This document shows, in pieces, positions 1 to 8,827 of a DNA stretch of 64,000 bases. The notes below the pieces were generated by a model, which saw nothing but the letters and a program-made list of their open reading frames with translations, had not been told where the DNA came from and did no database searches. Both the position numbers and the translations under genes were made by a program. Source of the stretch: Dyella_B jejuensis (GTDB taxonomy: Bacteria > Pseudomonadota > Gammaproteobacteria > Xanthomonadales > Rhodanobacteraceae); assembly GCF_044904675.1 (NCBI RefSeq), contig NZ_JADIKJ010000003.1, forward strand, positions 174,855-238,854, given 5' to 3'. Each line of letters begins with the position of its first letter. Position 1 is the stretch's first letter.

Positions 1-687
1 CTGTGGGCTGAGTCCGAACAGGCTGACCGGTTGCGCGCCCTGGGTAAACGAGCCCGATACCTGCGGGCCTTGCACCGAGCCGGTGGCCAATACGGAATTC
101 TGCAGGGCCTCGGCGACACTGTTGAAACCGCGCGCCTTGATTTCCGCCGCCGTGATGGTCGACGTAGGTGTCGCGGCCTGGATCTGGGCATTGCCGATCA
201 GCGAACCGCTGACGTTAACCGGATCCAGCGTTCGCGGCGCTTCCGGCGCACGTTTGATAACCGGTGCCGACAATGAGGCTGGCGTGGGTACCAGGATGAA
301 CGTGGAAGCATTCACCGCCTTCCAGCTCAAGCCGGTGCCGCTGAGCAACCGGCGCAATGCTTCTTGCGCGGTAAAACGCCCGGCGATGCCATGCGTGTTT
401 TTGCCGGCGGCCAATGGCGGCGAATACACGATTTGCAGATCGCTTTGCATGGCCAGCGCATCCAAGGCATCACGCAAATTGCCCGCCGCGATCGAATAGG
501 TTTTTACCGCGGGAGAGGCCGCGGCTGCGGCGGCCATGGCAAACATCAGGCCCGCGCCAAGCCACGGCACGACCAGCGGAACCAGGCGCGCCATGGCATG
601 ACCAAACAAGCTGCCGGGCATGCCTGGGCAGCACGCGGTGCGACGGGAAGGGGTCCGCAAGGACTTTCCCCGGGAACCTCCTTGCAT
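1..687 (-). CDS. TonB-dependent receptor with STN domain, N-terminal part (cut by window edge)
   Basis: The minus strand is open from 687 to base 1 (229 codons) with no stop, so the gene continues past the left edge. The translation has a hydrophobic, alanine-rich export segment, then a Secretin/TonB short N-terminal (STN) domain (LRDALDALAMQSDLQIVYSP, then a GRFTAQEALRRLLSGTGLSW-type motif), then the start of a plug domain (VNVSGSLI). Such receptors take up iron chelates or polymers through the outer membrane and, via the STN domain, signal to FecR. The upstream FecR and sigma genes lie on the same strand, which fits. I chose the ATG at 687 because GGGGAGG lies about 12 bases upstream. ATGs at 621 and 594 are in frame but have no ribosome binding site. 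The substrate cannot be told. Confidence 0.85.
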   Translation of the reverse strand, partial: MQGGSRGKSLRTPSRRTACCPGMPGSLFGHAMARLVPLVVPWLGAGLMFAMAAAAAASPAVKTYSIAAGNLRDALDALAMQSDLQIVYSPPLAAGKNTHGIAGRFTAQEALRRLLSGTGLSWKAVNASTFILVPTPASLSAPVIKRAPEAPRTLDPVNVSGSLIGNAQIQAATPTSTITAAEIKARGFNSVAEALQNSVLATGSVQGPQVSGSFTQGAQPVSLFGLSPQ

Positions 688-1028
688 GGCTGTCTTCGGC
701 CTCCCCAACTATCCCTTGAGCGCGAATCTGCACCAGTCCGGACGACACCTGGACTGATGGATCATAGGGCAGCACAAGACCTCCGTAGTGCCCGAATACG
801 CATAACGAAAGCGGATTGGCAGTGGAATCCAGGTGTACGCCAGGATCAGGCTTCCTGCTGCCTGCGATGAAAGGCCTGTGCAGAAAAAACTTGCGACCCG
901 GCAATGCAATGTCCAGAACCGCTGCCTGCGTTGCCGACCATCATGGCAAGCTCAGGCCGTCCCGTTTCGGCAACAGCGCCTGCATCGCCGCACGCCAGTG
1001 CGACCATCGTCTTGCCGATGAAAAGCCA
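688..1028. other. Intergenic region between fecR-like gene and receptor gene
   Basis: 341 bases without a convincing gene. It holds the leader and presumably the promoter of the TonB receptor read leftwards, with a good ribosome binding site (GGGGAGG) at its left end. A weak 6-bp inverted repeat is present near 740. I see no intrinsic terminator after the FecR gene, so readthrough from the sigma-FecR operon is possible. Confidence 0.5.
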
Positions 1029-2042
1029 TTACCGGTTGGGCAGCAACAGGATCTGCGTTGCGCTCATCCGCCTGGCATGGATGGGCCAGCCGCGCTGCAA
1101 CAGTTGCAGCAGGGTTTGTTGATCCCTCGTGCGAAACACGCCACTGATGTGGATATCGCGCAGCGACGGATCGCCGATTTCCAGCTTGACCGCGTTGTAC
1201 CGGTTCATTTCCGCCAGCAACTCCGGCAGGCGCCAGTCATGCACGAACAGCTTGCCCTGCGTCCAGCCTTCCGCTTTCTGCACATCGATCGCATGCACCG
1301 CTGCAAGGTGTCCGTCTGCACCGAACGCCAGGCCTTGGCCGCCGACCAGTGCCGCCTCTTGCGTGCGACCCTGCGGCGACTCCGCGGCAACGGCAAGCTT
1401 GCCCCGAAGCAGCGCGACATCGGTGGAGTCGCCATCGAGCCGCACCTGGAACTGCGTGCCGACGGCCGTTACCGTGCCGTGCCCGGCATGCACTACGAAC
1501 GGCCAGGCATGATTGCCTTGCACGGTGAATTGCGCCTGCCCGCGCAGCAGGTCCACCCGTCGCGTGCGGGCGCTGTAACGCACCGTCACTGCGGTGTCGG
1601 TATCGAGCAAGATGGATGAGCCGTCCGATAGCGGTACGGTCTGCTGTTGTCCGGCGACCGTGCTGTAACGGGTGCCGTCCGCAGCGGCTGGCGTCGTCAG
1701 CCACTGCGGCAGGGTGACCACCGCCAGCAGCAATGCGAACCCGGCGGCCAGGGCCGGATAGAGCCAGCGCCGCGGCACGTGGTTATCCGGTCCGCTGCGC
1801 AGTGCGCGGTTCGCCGCCGCCACGATCGATGGATCCTTGGCGGCTTCCTCGCTTTGCCGCCAAAGCCGCTCGATCTCGTCGTAGGCGGCGGCGTGCTGCG
1901 GGTCGGCGCTGCGCCAATGCTCAAATTCCGCACGCTCGCCCGCCGAACACTCCGGATCGAGCAGGCGCACGAACCAATGCTCGGCATCGTCATACGAGCC
2001 CAGGTCCGTCGCTACATGTTGGTCGCCCCTGCCCATGCCCAT
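1029..2042 (-). CDS. FecR-family anti-sigma / signal-transducing regulator
   Basis: 337 aa inner-membrane regulator that relays the occupancy of the STN-containing receptor to its FecI-type sigma factor. The order is typical of the family. A cytoplasmic N-terminal DUF4880 region (AEHWFVRLLDPECSAGERAE, then W..ADPQHAAAYDEIERLW) is followed by one membrane segment around residues 75-95 (LYPALAAGFALLLAVVTL). A periplasmic FecR domain (VPLSDGSSILLDTDTAVTVR) and a C-terminal DUF4974-like segment complete it. Its ATG at 2042 overlaps the TAA of the sigma gene (TAATG), which indicates translational coupling. Family membership is clear; the signal is unknown. Confidence 0.9.
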   Translation of the reverse strand: MGMGRGDQHVATDLGSYDDAEHWFVRLLDPECSAGERAEFEHWRSADPQHAAAYDEIERLWRQSEEAAKDPSIVAAANRALRSGPDNHVPRRWLYPALAAGFALLLAVVTLPQWLTTPAAADGTRYSTVAGQQQTVPLSDGSSILLDTDTAVTVRYSARTRRVDLLRGQAQFTVQGNHAWPFVVHAGHGTVTAVGTQFQVRLDGDSTDVALLRGKLAVAAESPQGRTQEAALVGGQGLAFGADGHLAAVHAIDVQKAEGWTQGKLFVHDWRLPELLAEMNRYNAVKLEIGDPSLRDIHISGVFRTRDQQTLLQLLQRGWPIHARRMSATQILLLPNR

Positions 2043-2596
2043 TAAAACGGTTCCGCCGGCGAATCGCCTACCTTGCGCCGCAACTGTGACAGCGCCGAGG
2101 CAAGATGCTTTTCCACCATCTTTACCGAAATGCCGCAGCGCTGTGCGATCTGGGCGTGACTCATGCCATGCACGCGCTTGAGCAGGTAGACCCGCTGGCA
2201 TTTCGGCGGCAGTTCGAGGATGGCCTTGCGCAGTCGAGCCATTTGCTGCTCGTGGATGGCGCGTTGCTCCGGCGAGTGCCCGGGCGTGGCGATCTCCATC
2301 TGATCCAGCGTGACGTGCTCCTTGCTGTGCCGGCTGAGCGCGACCCGGAACTGGTCGTGCGCCACGTTGACCGCGATGCGATACAGCAATTGCTTCCACG
2401 CCGAAGGCGGCTCCGACTCGCGATAACGCAATAGCTTGGCCATGCTCTCCTGCATCGCATCTTCCGCATCCTGCTCGGACGCTGTCCGAGCGCGCAGGAA
2501 CTGCAGCAAGCCGCGGGCCTGGCTGCGGAGGAACGCCTCAAAGCTGTGCGCGTTGGCGCGCACGTCGATGGCCGGCCCCTCCGGCATCGAACTCAT
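2042..2596 (-). CDS. FecI-type ECF RNA polymerase sigma factor
   Basis: 184 aa extracytoplasmic-function sigma factor. The sigma-2 region is FEAFLRSQARGLLQFLRAR...EDAMQESMAKLLRYRE. The sigma-4 helix-turn-helix region is LPPKCQRVYLLKRVHGMSHA followed by IAQRCGISVKMVEKHLASAL. It should recruit RNA polymerase to the promoter of the adjacent TonB receptor when FecR signals. The ATG at 2596 has GGGAGG about 9 bases upstream; the longer open frame to 2791 would add 65 unlikely residues. It is the first gene of the sigma-FecR-receptor set and overlaps the FecR start by one base. Confidence 0.9.
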   Translation of the reverse strand: MSSMPEGPAIDVRANAHSFEAFLRSQARGLLQFLRARTASEQDAEDAMQESMAKLLRYRESEPPSAWKQLLYRIAVNVAHDQFRVALSRHSKEHVTLDQMEIATPGHSPEQRAIHEQQMARLRKAILELPPKCQRVYLLKRVHGMSHAQIAQRCGISVKMVEKHLASALSQLRRKVGDSPAEPF

Positions 2597-3034
2597 CGAT
2601 ACACCCTCCCGCTCGTTTTCCATCCCCGAATGTGCACCTGCCCAACCCAAGGTCCGGCCGAATGTGACCCAAAAGGCGATGGCGCGCAACAACGTGCCGG
2701 CCGACGGGCGAGCGATGGCGACCTTGCCGCGCAAAGCACGTTGGACTGTAGCTATCCGCCCCGGACACGACAGGCGGCACGCACCCGACAAGTCACGGGC
2801 TTTTGCCGGCGCCTTTTATGAAACATCCTGCGAAGCAGCTACTTTTGAGGGTGATCGGACCCATGGACCAATTGGACGATGACGCCCGGCGTTCGTAAAC
2901 AAATCAACGCAAAGGCGGGCGTTCCAGCGCTTATTCGGCTATCCGGATGATCTTGATTTCACGCTTCCGACCGTAGAATCGGCCCGGTTGCGGCGGCATG
3001 CTGTTGAACAGGGGAACACCTGAGGTTTGCGCCG
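2597..3034. other. Divergent intergenic region
   Basis: 438 bases between the leftward sigma factor and a rightward small gene. It must hold the promoter of the sigma-FecR operon. Several overlapping open frames here are antisense or out-of-frame extensions without ribosome binding sites. No repeat, RNA gene or terminator stands out. Confidence 0.4.
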
Positions 3035-3241
3035 ATGAATACGACAATACCGCTTGAAACCAGCGAAGTGGCGGCGCTCGAACACGTGGCAGAGGGGCTC
3101 GCGGCAAGCATGCCCGACGATGTGGCCGAGCGCCTGTTCGGCATGGGCCTGATCCAGAAGGCGGACGCGCGCGCCGGTAACGGCGAAACATGGCAACTCA
3201 CATCCGCCGGGCTCGCCGTCATCCGGTCGAGCGATCAATAG
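3035..3241 (+). CDS. Small hypothetical protein
   Basis: 68 aa, acidic to neutral and soluble-looking, rich in Ala and Glu, with no Cys and no membrane segment. A GAGG sits about 10 bases before the ATG, and the frame has good codon use. The predicted form is helical (EVAALEHVAEGLAASMPDDV) followed by a short winged-helix-like ending (GETWQLTSAGLAVIRSS). That ending resembles the last strand of small winged helix proteins, but this is only a resemblance. No partner gene is adjacent. I do not recognise the family. Confidence 0.55.
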   Translation: MNTTIPLETSEVAALEHVAEGLAASMPDDVAERLFGMGLIQKADARAGNGETWQLTSAGLAVIRSSDQ

Positions 3242-3442
3242 CACTGCCCGTATCCGGCTTTCTTCCTGCTTGCGTGCGTTGCCTTCATCCCGGCGCGGAC
3301 CTTTTGCGCCGGGATTCGTGCGGGTGGCCCGCACGATCGTCACCCGGCTCCTGCTGCCTGGAGTGGAGCAAGCCCACGGCGGACAGCGCTATGATCCCTG
3401 GATACCCGTGCCAGATCCCATTCCACACATTAAGGATTGCCC

Positions 3443-4057
3443 ATGCGCTTTGATCGAACCCTGATGACCCTTGCCGCGGTGGCCCTGGCGGCCACTCCGG
3501 GCATGGCGCCGCACGCCCAGTCCGGCAACGGCAACATGCCGCTGGACGGCCCCGCGATCGCGGGTGTCTGCATGCTGTCCCGCGAAGCGATCTTCGCGAA
3601 CGCGAAGGTCGGCCTGGCCGCCTCCGCGCGCCTGAAACAATTGGCGCAGCAGGCGCAAAACGATATCGATGCCGAGCGCAAGCCGGTCGACACCGACATC
3701 CAGGCATTCCGCACGCAGTCCGCTTCGCTTTCCGCCGACCAGCGCCAGTCACGCGAACAAGCGCTGACCCAGCGCATGCAGGCCATACAGGCCGACCAGG
3801 CATTGCGTACCAGGGAACTGGAAGCGACCCGCGCCAAGGCCATGCAGCAGATCGCCCAATACGCACAGCCGGTCATCACCAGCACGTACCGCGGCAAGAA
3901 CTGCGGCCTGCTGCTCGACCGCAATGCCGTGCTGGGCGGCAACATGAGTAATGACATTACCGCTGCGGTGGTGCAAGGGCTGGACGCGAAGGTCACCACC
4001 ATATCCTTCAACCTGGAAACGCTTCCCGCCAGCGGTCCGCAAACCGGCACGCCATGA
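3443..4057 (+). CDS. OmpH/Skp-family periplasmic protein (orphan)
   Basis: 204 aa with a signal peptide (TLAAVALAATPGMAPHAQ). A short beta strand comes next (IAGVCMLSREAIFANAKVG), then a long Gln/Ala/Glu-rich coiled coil (about residues 55-145), then returning strands (CGLLLDRNAVLGGN; DITAAVVQGLD). This is the tentacle layout of OmpH/Skp chaperones that bind unfolded outer-membrane proteins in the periplasm. The gene is not in the usual bamA-skp-lpxD context. It carries two cysteines flanking the coiled coil, which classical Skp lacks. The ATG at 3443 has AAGGA 7 bases upstream. Function is inferred from fold only. Confidence 0.75.
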   Translation: MRFDRTLMTLAAVALAATPGMAPHAQSGNGNMPLDGPAIAGVCMLSREAIFANAKVGLAASARLKQLAQQAQNDIDAERKPVDTDIQAFRTQSASLSADQRQSREQALTQRMQAIQADQALRTRELEATRAKAMQQIAQYAQPVITSTYRGKNCGLLLDRNAVLGGNMSNDITAAVVQGLDAKVTTISFNLETLPASGPQTGTP

Positions 4058-4158
4058 CTTCGGCATAAGTGCGCGTTTCCACGCAGCCATTCGCGTTGTG
4101 GGTAACTGCGTTTTTTCGGTAACCGCATGATCGCCGCGCAGGCGCCACGATCAAATCC

Positions 4159-4195
4159 GCGGTCGTCATGCCGCTTTCCCAGGCATGACGACCGC
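4159..4195. terminator. Hairpin between convergent genes
   Basis: A perfect 14-bp inverted repeat (4159-4172 with 4182-4195) around a 9-base loop lies between the 3' ends of the OmpH-like gene and the isoamylase gene, 10 bases after the isoamylase stop. It probably terminates transcription from one or both sides. There is no strong U tract on either strand, so termination strength is uncertain. Confidence 0.55.
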
Positions 4196-4205
4196 AGGGG
4201 TGAAG

Positions 4206-6563
4206 CTACTTCGAAATCAATAGCAGCAGTGATTGCCCGCATTGGCTGTAGGTGGCGCCGCTTCCGCCAATCAGGGTTTCGTTGCCCGGGGTGACGAAGG
4301 TATTGGGACCGTCATTCCAATCGCAGGTATCCGTGACGCGATACCACTGCGTGCCAGTGGGCGGTGGCGGCAACGTAAACGTGACGCTGCCCGACCAGCC
4401 GTTGTAGGCGATATACATCGAATTGCTGTCGCCGAACGAAGACCCGTTGACGGTATAGGCAATGGCGTAGTTGCTGGTGTTGTTCCAGTAGCTGCTGGTG
4501 GCGGCAGCGCCACTGGGTTCGTACCAGGTGACCTGGCTGGTGCTGTACCACGTGGCAGGGCGCAGCGCCGGATGCGCGAGCCGGAACGCAATCAGGCGTT
4601 GCGCAAAGTTGTAGAAATTCGACTGGTTGGTATTCCAGCTGTAATTGAGCCAGTTCGCGGTGGAGTCGAGGTTGTAGGCGTTGTTATTGCACTGGAGCGT
4701 GCGCAAGTATTCGTCGCCACCCTGCATGATCGGCGTGCCGGCCGACAACATCACGAAGGCGAGGCCGGTGCGCGCGGCGCGGCGTTGATCGTAGGCGGTG
4801 CCGGTACCTGCCGACATGCCTTGGTCCCAACTGTAATTGTTGCTGATGCCGCCATCCGAAGGGCCATACGGCCACGCCTGATCGTTATTGGCGCCGTTGC
4901 ACGAATACACGTCGTTGAGCGTCAGGCCATCGTGGATATCGATGAAGTTGGTGGAATTCCACGGCGACCGGCCGCTGGCCTGGAACAGTTGGGATGATCC
5001 GGAGAAATCATCCGCGTCCTGGCCGATCGAGATGGTCATGTTGCCAAGTTCGTTCTGTGCTTCGCGCAAACTGTCGCGGAACACGCCGTTCCATTCGGAC
5101 CAGCCTTTCGGGAATCCGCCGAGCTGATATTCGTTGCTGCCGCTTGCCGCCCAGGGTTCGGCATACAGGTCCAGTCCGCTGCCGCCTGCTGCCGGGCGCA
5201 CCGTGAATTCCTTGAGGATGCGGTTGATCGCGACGTTCTGGTCGGAGGCATCGAAGTTGAAGCCGCCGCTGGGACAATTCGGCGCCGCGGCTTGTGCAGC
5301 GCCATTCAAGCAGCTGTTGCCCAAGATGGGGCCTTCGTCGAAGCGAAAACCATCCACACCCATGGTGGTGGACCAATACGCCAGCGAGTCCACGATCAGG
5401 TTTTGCGCTACCGTGTTGTAGGTGTTGTAGTTGGCGCCGGTGCCGGTGTTGTCGTAGAAATACTGGTTGGTCGAATCGAGTTCGTAGTAGGTGGCATTGT
5501 CCAGGCCGCGCCACGAATATTCGGTCACCGTGTCGGGATCGGAGCTGCTCCAGCTGCCGCCCTCGGCCGTGTGGTTATAGACCACATCCATGTACACCTT
5601 GATGCCGGCTTTGTGGAATGCCTGCACCATCGCCTGGAATTCCGCGGTCGGGCCGCCAGGTGCCTTGTTGTAGGCGTAGCGGCGATCCGGCGCGAAATAA
5701 TCTTCGGTCATGTAGCCCCAGTAGTTCTGGTCGGCATCCGAATTGGGAATGACATCGTTCTCGTCATTCTGGGTCTCCTGCAGCGGCAGGAATTCCACCG
5801 CGGTGACGCCCAGGCTCGCCAGATAGCTGGCCTTGAGGCCGGCGCCGTAATAGGTGCCCTGGTATTGGCTGGCGATACTGGAATCCTGCTTGGTCAGGCC
5901 GCGCACGTTCACTTCGTAGATCACATCGTCTTTCTGCGCGCGCGTCGGCTTGCTGCCGATGCTTTGCGTGCTCGGCGCAAGCACGATGCCCTTGGGCGCA
6001 TACGGGCCGCTATCGATCAGCCGGTACGCCGTGCCAAAGGATGCATCGACGTCGCCACCGGTGGCGAAGATGTCGGCGTTCTGGTTCTGCGCGTTGAGCG
6101 GGTCCTGGCTGATTTCCAGCGCATAGGGGTCGAGCAGCAATTTGTTCGGATTGAAACGGTCGCCGTTGCTGTCGACGTCGGAAATGAAACCTGCCGATGA
6201 ACCCTTTGTCCAGCTCGTGCTGTATGGCCAGTTGGGCCCCCAGGCGCGGTAGCCGTAATAGACCGATCCGGTAATGCCGGCGGCCTGGATCGACGATACC
6301 GGTACCACCGATTGCCATACGCCGTTGCCGACCGAACTCATGGCATAGGTAGCCGACTCCTGCGCGCCATAACCGCTGGCGTACAGATACAGCACAATGC
6401 GCGTGGCTTTGGACGAATAGACGCGAAAGGTTATCTGGGTTTTCTGCGTGTTATAGCTGGCGCCCAGGCTCATGCTGTCGATCGCAGCATGAACCGGTGC
6501 GATCGGCGTGGCAGCGAGGCCGACGCAGATCAACAAGGCGGCGAGAATCTTCGGACATTTCAT
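4206..6563 (-). CDS. Secreted isoamylase (GH13 debranching enzyme)
   Basis: 785 aa exported enzyme that hydrolyses alpha-1,6 branches of glycogen, amylopectin and derived dextrins. It has a signal peptide ending APVHA, an N-terminal CBM48-like beta domain (AIDSMSLGASYNTQKTQITF), and a GH13 catalytic barrel with all four motifs: DVVYNH, GFRFDEGP, YAEPW and FIDIHDG. The predicted catalytic residues are D409, E469 and D545. Their spacing (60, 76) nearly matches that of Pseudomonas amyloderamosa isoamylase (D375/E435/D510, spacing 60, 75). The C-terminal stretch QGGDEYLRTLQCNNNAYNLD is also as I remember from that enzyme. The ATG at 6563 is chosen for the signal peptide and a GGAGG upstream. The gene is monocistronic. 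Confidence 0.92.
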   Translation of the reverse strand: MKCPKILAALLICVGLAATPIAPVHAAIDSMSLGASYNTQKTQITFRVYSSKATRIVLYLYASGYGAQESATYAMSSVGNGVWQSVVPVSSIQAAGITGSVYYGYRAWGPNWPYSTSWTKGSSAGFISDVDSNGDRFNPNKLLLDPYALEISQDPLNAQNQNADIFATGGDVDASFGTAYRLIDSGPYAPKGIVLAPSTQSIGSKPTRAQKDDVIYEVNVRGLTKQDSSIASQYQGTYYGAGLKASYLASLGVTAVEFLPLQETQNDENDVIPNSDADQNYWGYMTEDYFAPDRRYAYNKAPGGPTAEFQAMVQAFHKAGIKVYMDVVYNHTAEGGSWSSSDPDTVTEYSWRGLDNATYYELDSTNQYFYDNTGTGANYNTYNTVAQNLIVDSLAYWSTTMGVDGFRFDEGPILGNSCLNGAAQAAAPNCPSGGFNFDASDQNVAINRILKEFTVRPAAGGSGLDLYAEPWAASGSNEYQLGGFPKGWSEWNGVFRDSLREAQNELGNMTISIGQDADDFSGSSQLFQASGRSPWNSTNFIDIHDGLTLNDVYSCNGANNDQAWPYGPSDGGISNNYSWDQGMSAGTGTAYDQRRAARTGLAFVMLSAGTPIMQGGDEYLRTLQCNNNAYNLDSTANWLNYSWNTNQSNFYNFAQRLIAFRLAHPALRPATWYSTSQVTWYEPSGAAATSSYWNNTSNYAIAYTVNGSSFGDSNSMYIAYNGWSGSVTFTLPPPPTGTQWYRVTDTCDWNDGPNTFVTPGNETLIGGSGATYSQCGQSLLLLISK

Positions 6564-6992
6564 GCGGGCATGCCTCCATCCTGCTTCGTTGACGAACAGG
6601 TTCAATGGACGTGCTTGGCGAGTTTTCCCTGGCGAGCTGCAGGGCCGACATGAAAGTCCGCCTGCGGCAGCGGTGTCGAATACCGAATCGATCTCCCCAT
6701 CGATTGCGTAGTCACGCTATGCGTTACGGGCTATGCGACAGCTGTTGCGGGCATGGTAGGAAGCATCGCAGTGCAGCAACCAGCGGCTGCATACGTATTC
6801 ATGCAAAGAAAATATGCGGCTTTCACATGGCCTGCACGATATCGGCACCGGCGCAGGTCTGTGCGCCTGGAAGCAGTGCTGGAAAGTTTTTTTTCGGGCA
6901 GCTTTTATCGCGCTCGATCGTCGTGTAGACGAAAGCGCAAGCCGTCATCGCGCTTGGCCCGGAAGCAGCAAGACGGACCGGCTGCCCCGTGG
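6564..6992. other. Intergenic region upstream of isoamylase
   Basis: About 430 bases between the isoamylase start and the terminator of the DUF4142 gene. It should hold the isoamylase promoter on the minus strand. Short overlapping plus-strand frames of 60-107 codons are present, but none has a plausible start or protein character. I see no sugar-regulator operator that I could name. Confidence 0.4.
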
Positions 6993-6993
6993 A

Positions 6994-7035
6994 TAAAAAA
7001 AGCCGCCGCGATTGTCAGGTCGCGGCGGCTTTTTT
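6994..7035 (-). terminator. Intrinsic terminator of the DUF4142 gene
   Basis: A perfect 10-bp GC-rich stem (AGCCGCCGCG at 7001-7010 with CGCGGCGGCT at 7021-7030), a 10-base loop, and an A tract at 6994-7001 that becomes a U tract on the minus strand. It lies 29 bases after the DUF4142 stop. The T tract on the other side makes it bidirectional. Confidence 0.9.
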
Positions 7036-7063
7036 AAGAGAAGAGCTTATACGTGTCGGCCGG

Positions 7064-7702
7064 TTACCACGGTGCGGCGACCAAGGAAATGGGTTCCCAG
7101 AAAACCGACGATTTCATTGCATGCGGATCGGCAGCAGTGAGGGCTTCCTGGTGGCGCGACGAGGATGTCCAATCGTTCGAGCGCATGATCGCGAACGCGA
7201 TGGTCAAATTGCCCTGGAAGGCGGGGATGGCGTCGTGGGCGATGGCGCGCAGCGCCAGATCCGACGAAGTCACTTTCATCGCTTCATAGGCCGAAATGAT
7301 CCGGCAATGGCTGCGCACCAGCGTGCTGGCGAAAGTTTTATCGAAGGCATCGCCGTCCAGCGATTGCAGCTTGTCCATGGTGGCGTCGCCGCTTGCCGGG
7401 AATTTCGGATCGACTCGGATACTGCCGCGCGCCAGCAGCTGCGTCAGGCGCGTGTTGAGCGCGGTGCGTTCTTCGATGATGCGATTGGCGAGATCGATGA
7501 CGCGCGGGTTCCGGGATTTCTCCAGCGCCAGTTTCGCTACCGCGATCTGCGTTGCATTGTCCGACATGGCTCGCATCAGGAAAGCCTGGTCCGCGGATTC
7601 GAGCGGCTGACCGTCGGCAGCGCGTGCAAAGGCGGGTGACAGCACCAGCAAGGCCAGCATCAGCGAGATCGAGATGAGTCCGGTGAAATTCGCAGCGCGC
7701 AT
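7064..7702 (-). CDS. DUF4142 domain exported protein
   Basis: 212 aa with a signal peptide (LISISLMLALLVLSPAFARA). A helical, ferritin-like DUF4142 region follows (DQAFLMRAMSDNATQIAVAK; LANRIIEERTALNTRLTQLL). Proteins of this family are periplasmic or envelope-associated and are often stress-related; no biochemical role is firmly known. The ATG at 7702 has AGGCGG upstream and starts the signal peptide directly, which favours it over the longer frame beginning at 7738. The gene ends at a strong terminator and stands alone. Confidence 0.8.
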   Translation of the reverse strand: MRAANFTGLISISLMLALLVLSPAFARAADGQPLESADQAFLMRAMSDNATQIAVAKLALEKSRNPRVIDLANRIIEERTALNTRLTQLLARGSIRVDPKFPASGDATMDKLQSLDGDAFDKTFASTLVRSHCRIISAYEAMKVTSSDLALRAIAHDAIPAFQGNLTIAFAIMRSNDWTSSSRHQEALTAADPHAMKSSVFWEPISLVAAPW

Positions 7703-7956
7703 AACAAACCGCCTATTGCCTGAGCAGAACGCCCCCATGCCTGCAATGTGGACTTATACAAGTTCAAAGAGTGTTTAGAAATTGTCAGTCCGTTACCCAG
7801 GAGTCCGCTCGCCAGCGTATTCCTTCAGAAAGCTCGTCCGAACGTGTTGGCCGGGATCGATATTCGTCACGCGACGATGGCATTTGGCAGGGCACGGGCT
7901 GTGGGCTCGCCTGGTCGGCGCATCGGCCAATCGCGATATATGAAGTCAACCTTTGT

Positions 7957-7973
7957 AGTTCACCTTATGAACT
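7957..7973. promoter_or_regulatory. Candidate MarR operator
   Basis: A perfect inverted repeat, AGTTCA-5 bases-TGAACT, ends 15 bases before the ATG of the MarR-family gene. The 17-bp size and position match autoregulatory operators of this family. Repression here would control the whole regulator-membrane protein-transporter operon. Confidence 0.6.
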
Positions 7974-7988
7974 GCTAGGGTTGCGCGA

Positions 7989-8444
7989 ATGAACAAGCAC
8001 TCGCCGGCTTCCGCCATTCCGCTTGCCACCACGGTCGGCGACCTGCGCCTGGTAGTGGGCCGGCTCAAGCGCCGCATGCGCGAGGAAGTCGGCTCGGGCG
8101 GACTGACCTGGTCGCAGATTTCGGTACTCGGGCACCTGGACCGTGAAGGCCCCGCCACCGTGACCGCGCTGGCGCGCGCCGAAGGCGTGCGTCCGCAATC
8201 CATGGGCGCCACGGTGGCTGCGCTTGAAGGGGCGGGCATGCTGGCTGGCGAGCCCCATCCGACCGATCGCCGCCAGGTTTTGCTATCGCTGACGCCGGCC
8301 GCGCGTGAATGGATCAAGGCGAGCCGGACGGCGCGCGAGGACTGGTTGCTGCACGTCATCCAGGGCCGTCTTTCGCCAGCGGAGCAAAAGCAGTTTGCGC
8401 GGGGCGTCGAGCTGCTCAAGCGGCTGGTGGATGCCTGGCAATAA
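7989..8444 (+). CDS. MarR-family transcriptional regulator
   Basis: 151 aa winged-helix dimeric repressor. It shows the MarR pattern: an N-terminal dimerisation helix (VGDLRLVVGRLKRRMREEV), the recognition region (LTWSQISVLGHLDREGPATV; ALARAEGVRPQSMGATVAAL), then the wing with the conserved HPTDRRQVLLSLT motif. It likely represses its own operon, which continues with a small membrane protein and an MFS exporter, until a toxic ligand binds. A perfect inverted repeat just upstream is a probable binding site. The ligand is unknown. Confidence 0.9.
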   Translation: MNKHSPASAIPLATTVGDLRLVVGRLKRRMREEVGSGGLTWSQISVLGHLDREGPATVTALARAEGVRPQSMGATVAALEGAGMLAGEPHPTDRRQVLLSLTPAAREWIKASRTAREDWLLHVIQGRLSPAEQKQFARGVELLKRLVDAWQ

Positions 8445-8509
8445 ATTTTGCGTAGTCGCCACACGGCAACGCGCATGTTGCGCGCTGCCACACCACGGAG
8501 CATTCCACC

Positions 8510-8827
8510 ATGCCATGGCTTCACTATCTGGCTTATTTCTTCGGCGGTGCGTTTCTTGCCAACGCCATTCCCCATTCAGTCAGCGGCCTGATGGGCCGAG
8601 CTTTCCAGACGCCGTTCGCCAAGCCTCCCGGCGAAGGACTTTCTTCCTCGATAACCAACGTATGGTGGGGTTTCTTCAACCTCGTGGTCGGCTATCTGCT
8701 GATCTGCCACGTTGGCGATTTCGAGCTGCGCTCGGTGGGCGACGCCGCCGCTGCCGGCCTTGGCGCACTGCTGCTGGCCTTGATGCTGGCGCACCGGTTC
8801 GGGCGTTTCAACGGCGGCAACCTGTGA
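8510..8827 (+). CDS. Small membrane protein in MarR-MFS operon
   Basis: 105 aa with about three hydrophobic segments: LHYLAYFFGGAFLANAIPHS near the N-terminus, WWGFFNLVVGYLLICHVGDF, and AAAAGLGALLLALMLAHRFG. It has a conserved-looking HSVSGLMGRAFQTPF segment between them. It starts 65 bases after the MarR stop and overlaps the MFS gene by four bases (GTGA), so the three are translated together. I do not recognise a named function. It could be an accessory subunit of the exporter or an independent inner-membrane protein. Confidence 0.75.
   Translation: MPWLHYLAYFFGGAFLANAIPHSVSGLMGRAFQTPFAKPPGEGLSSSITNVWWGFFNLVVGYLLICHVGDFELRSVGDAAAAGLGALLLALMLAHRFGRFNGGNL

Noticed and set aside
8305..8823. 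Upstream extension of the MFS frame through marR
   Set aside because: Reads through marR and the small membrane gene in another frame; the GTG at 8824 fits the protein family and the coupling.
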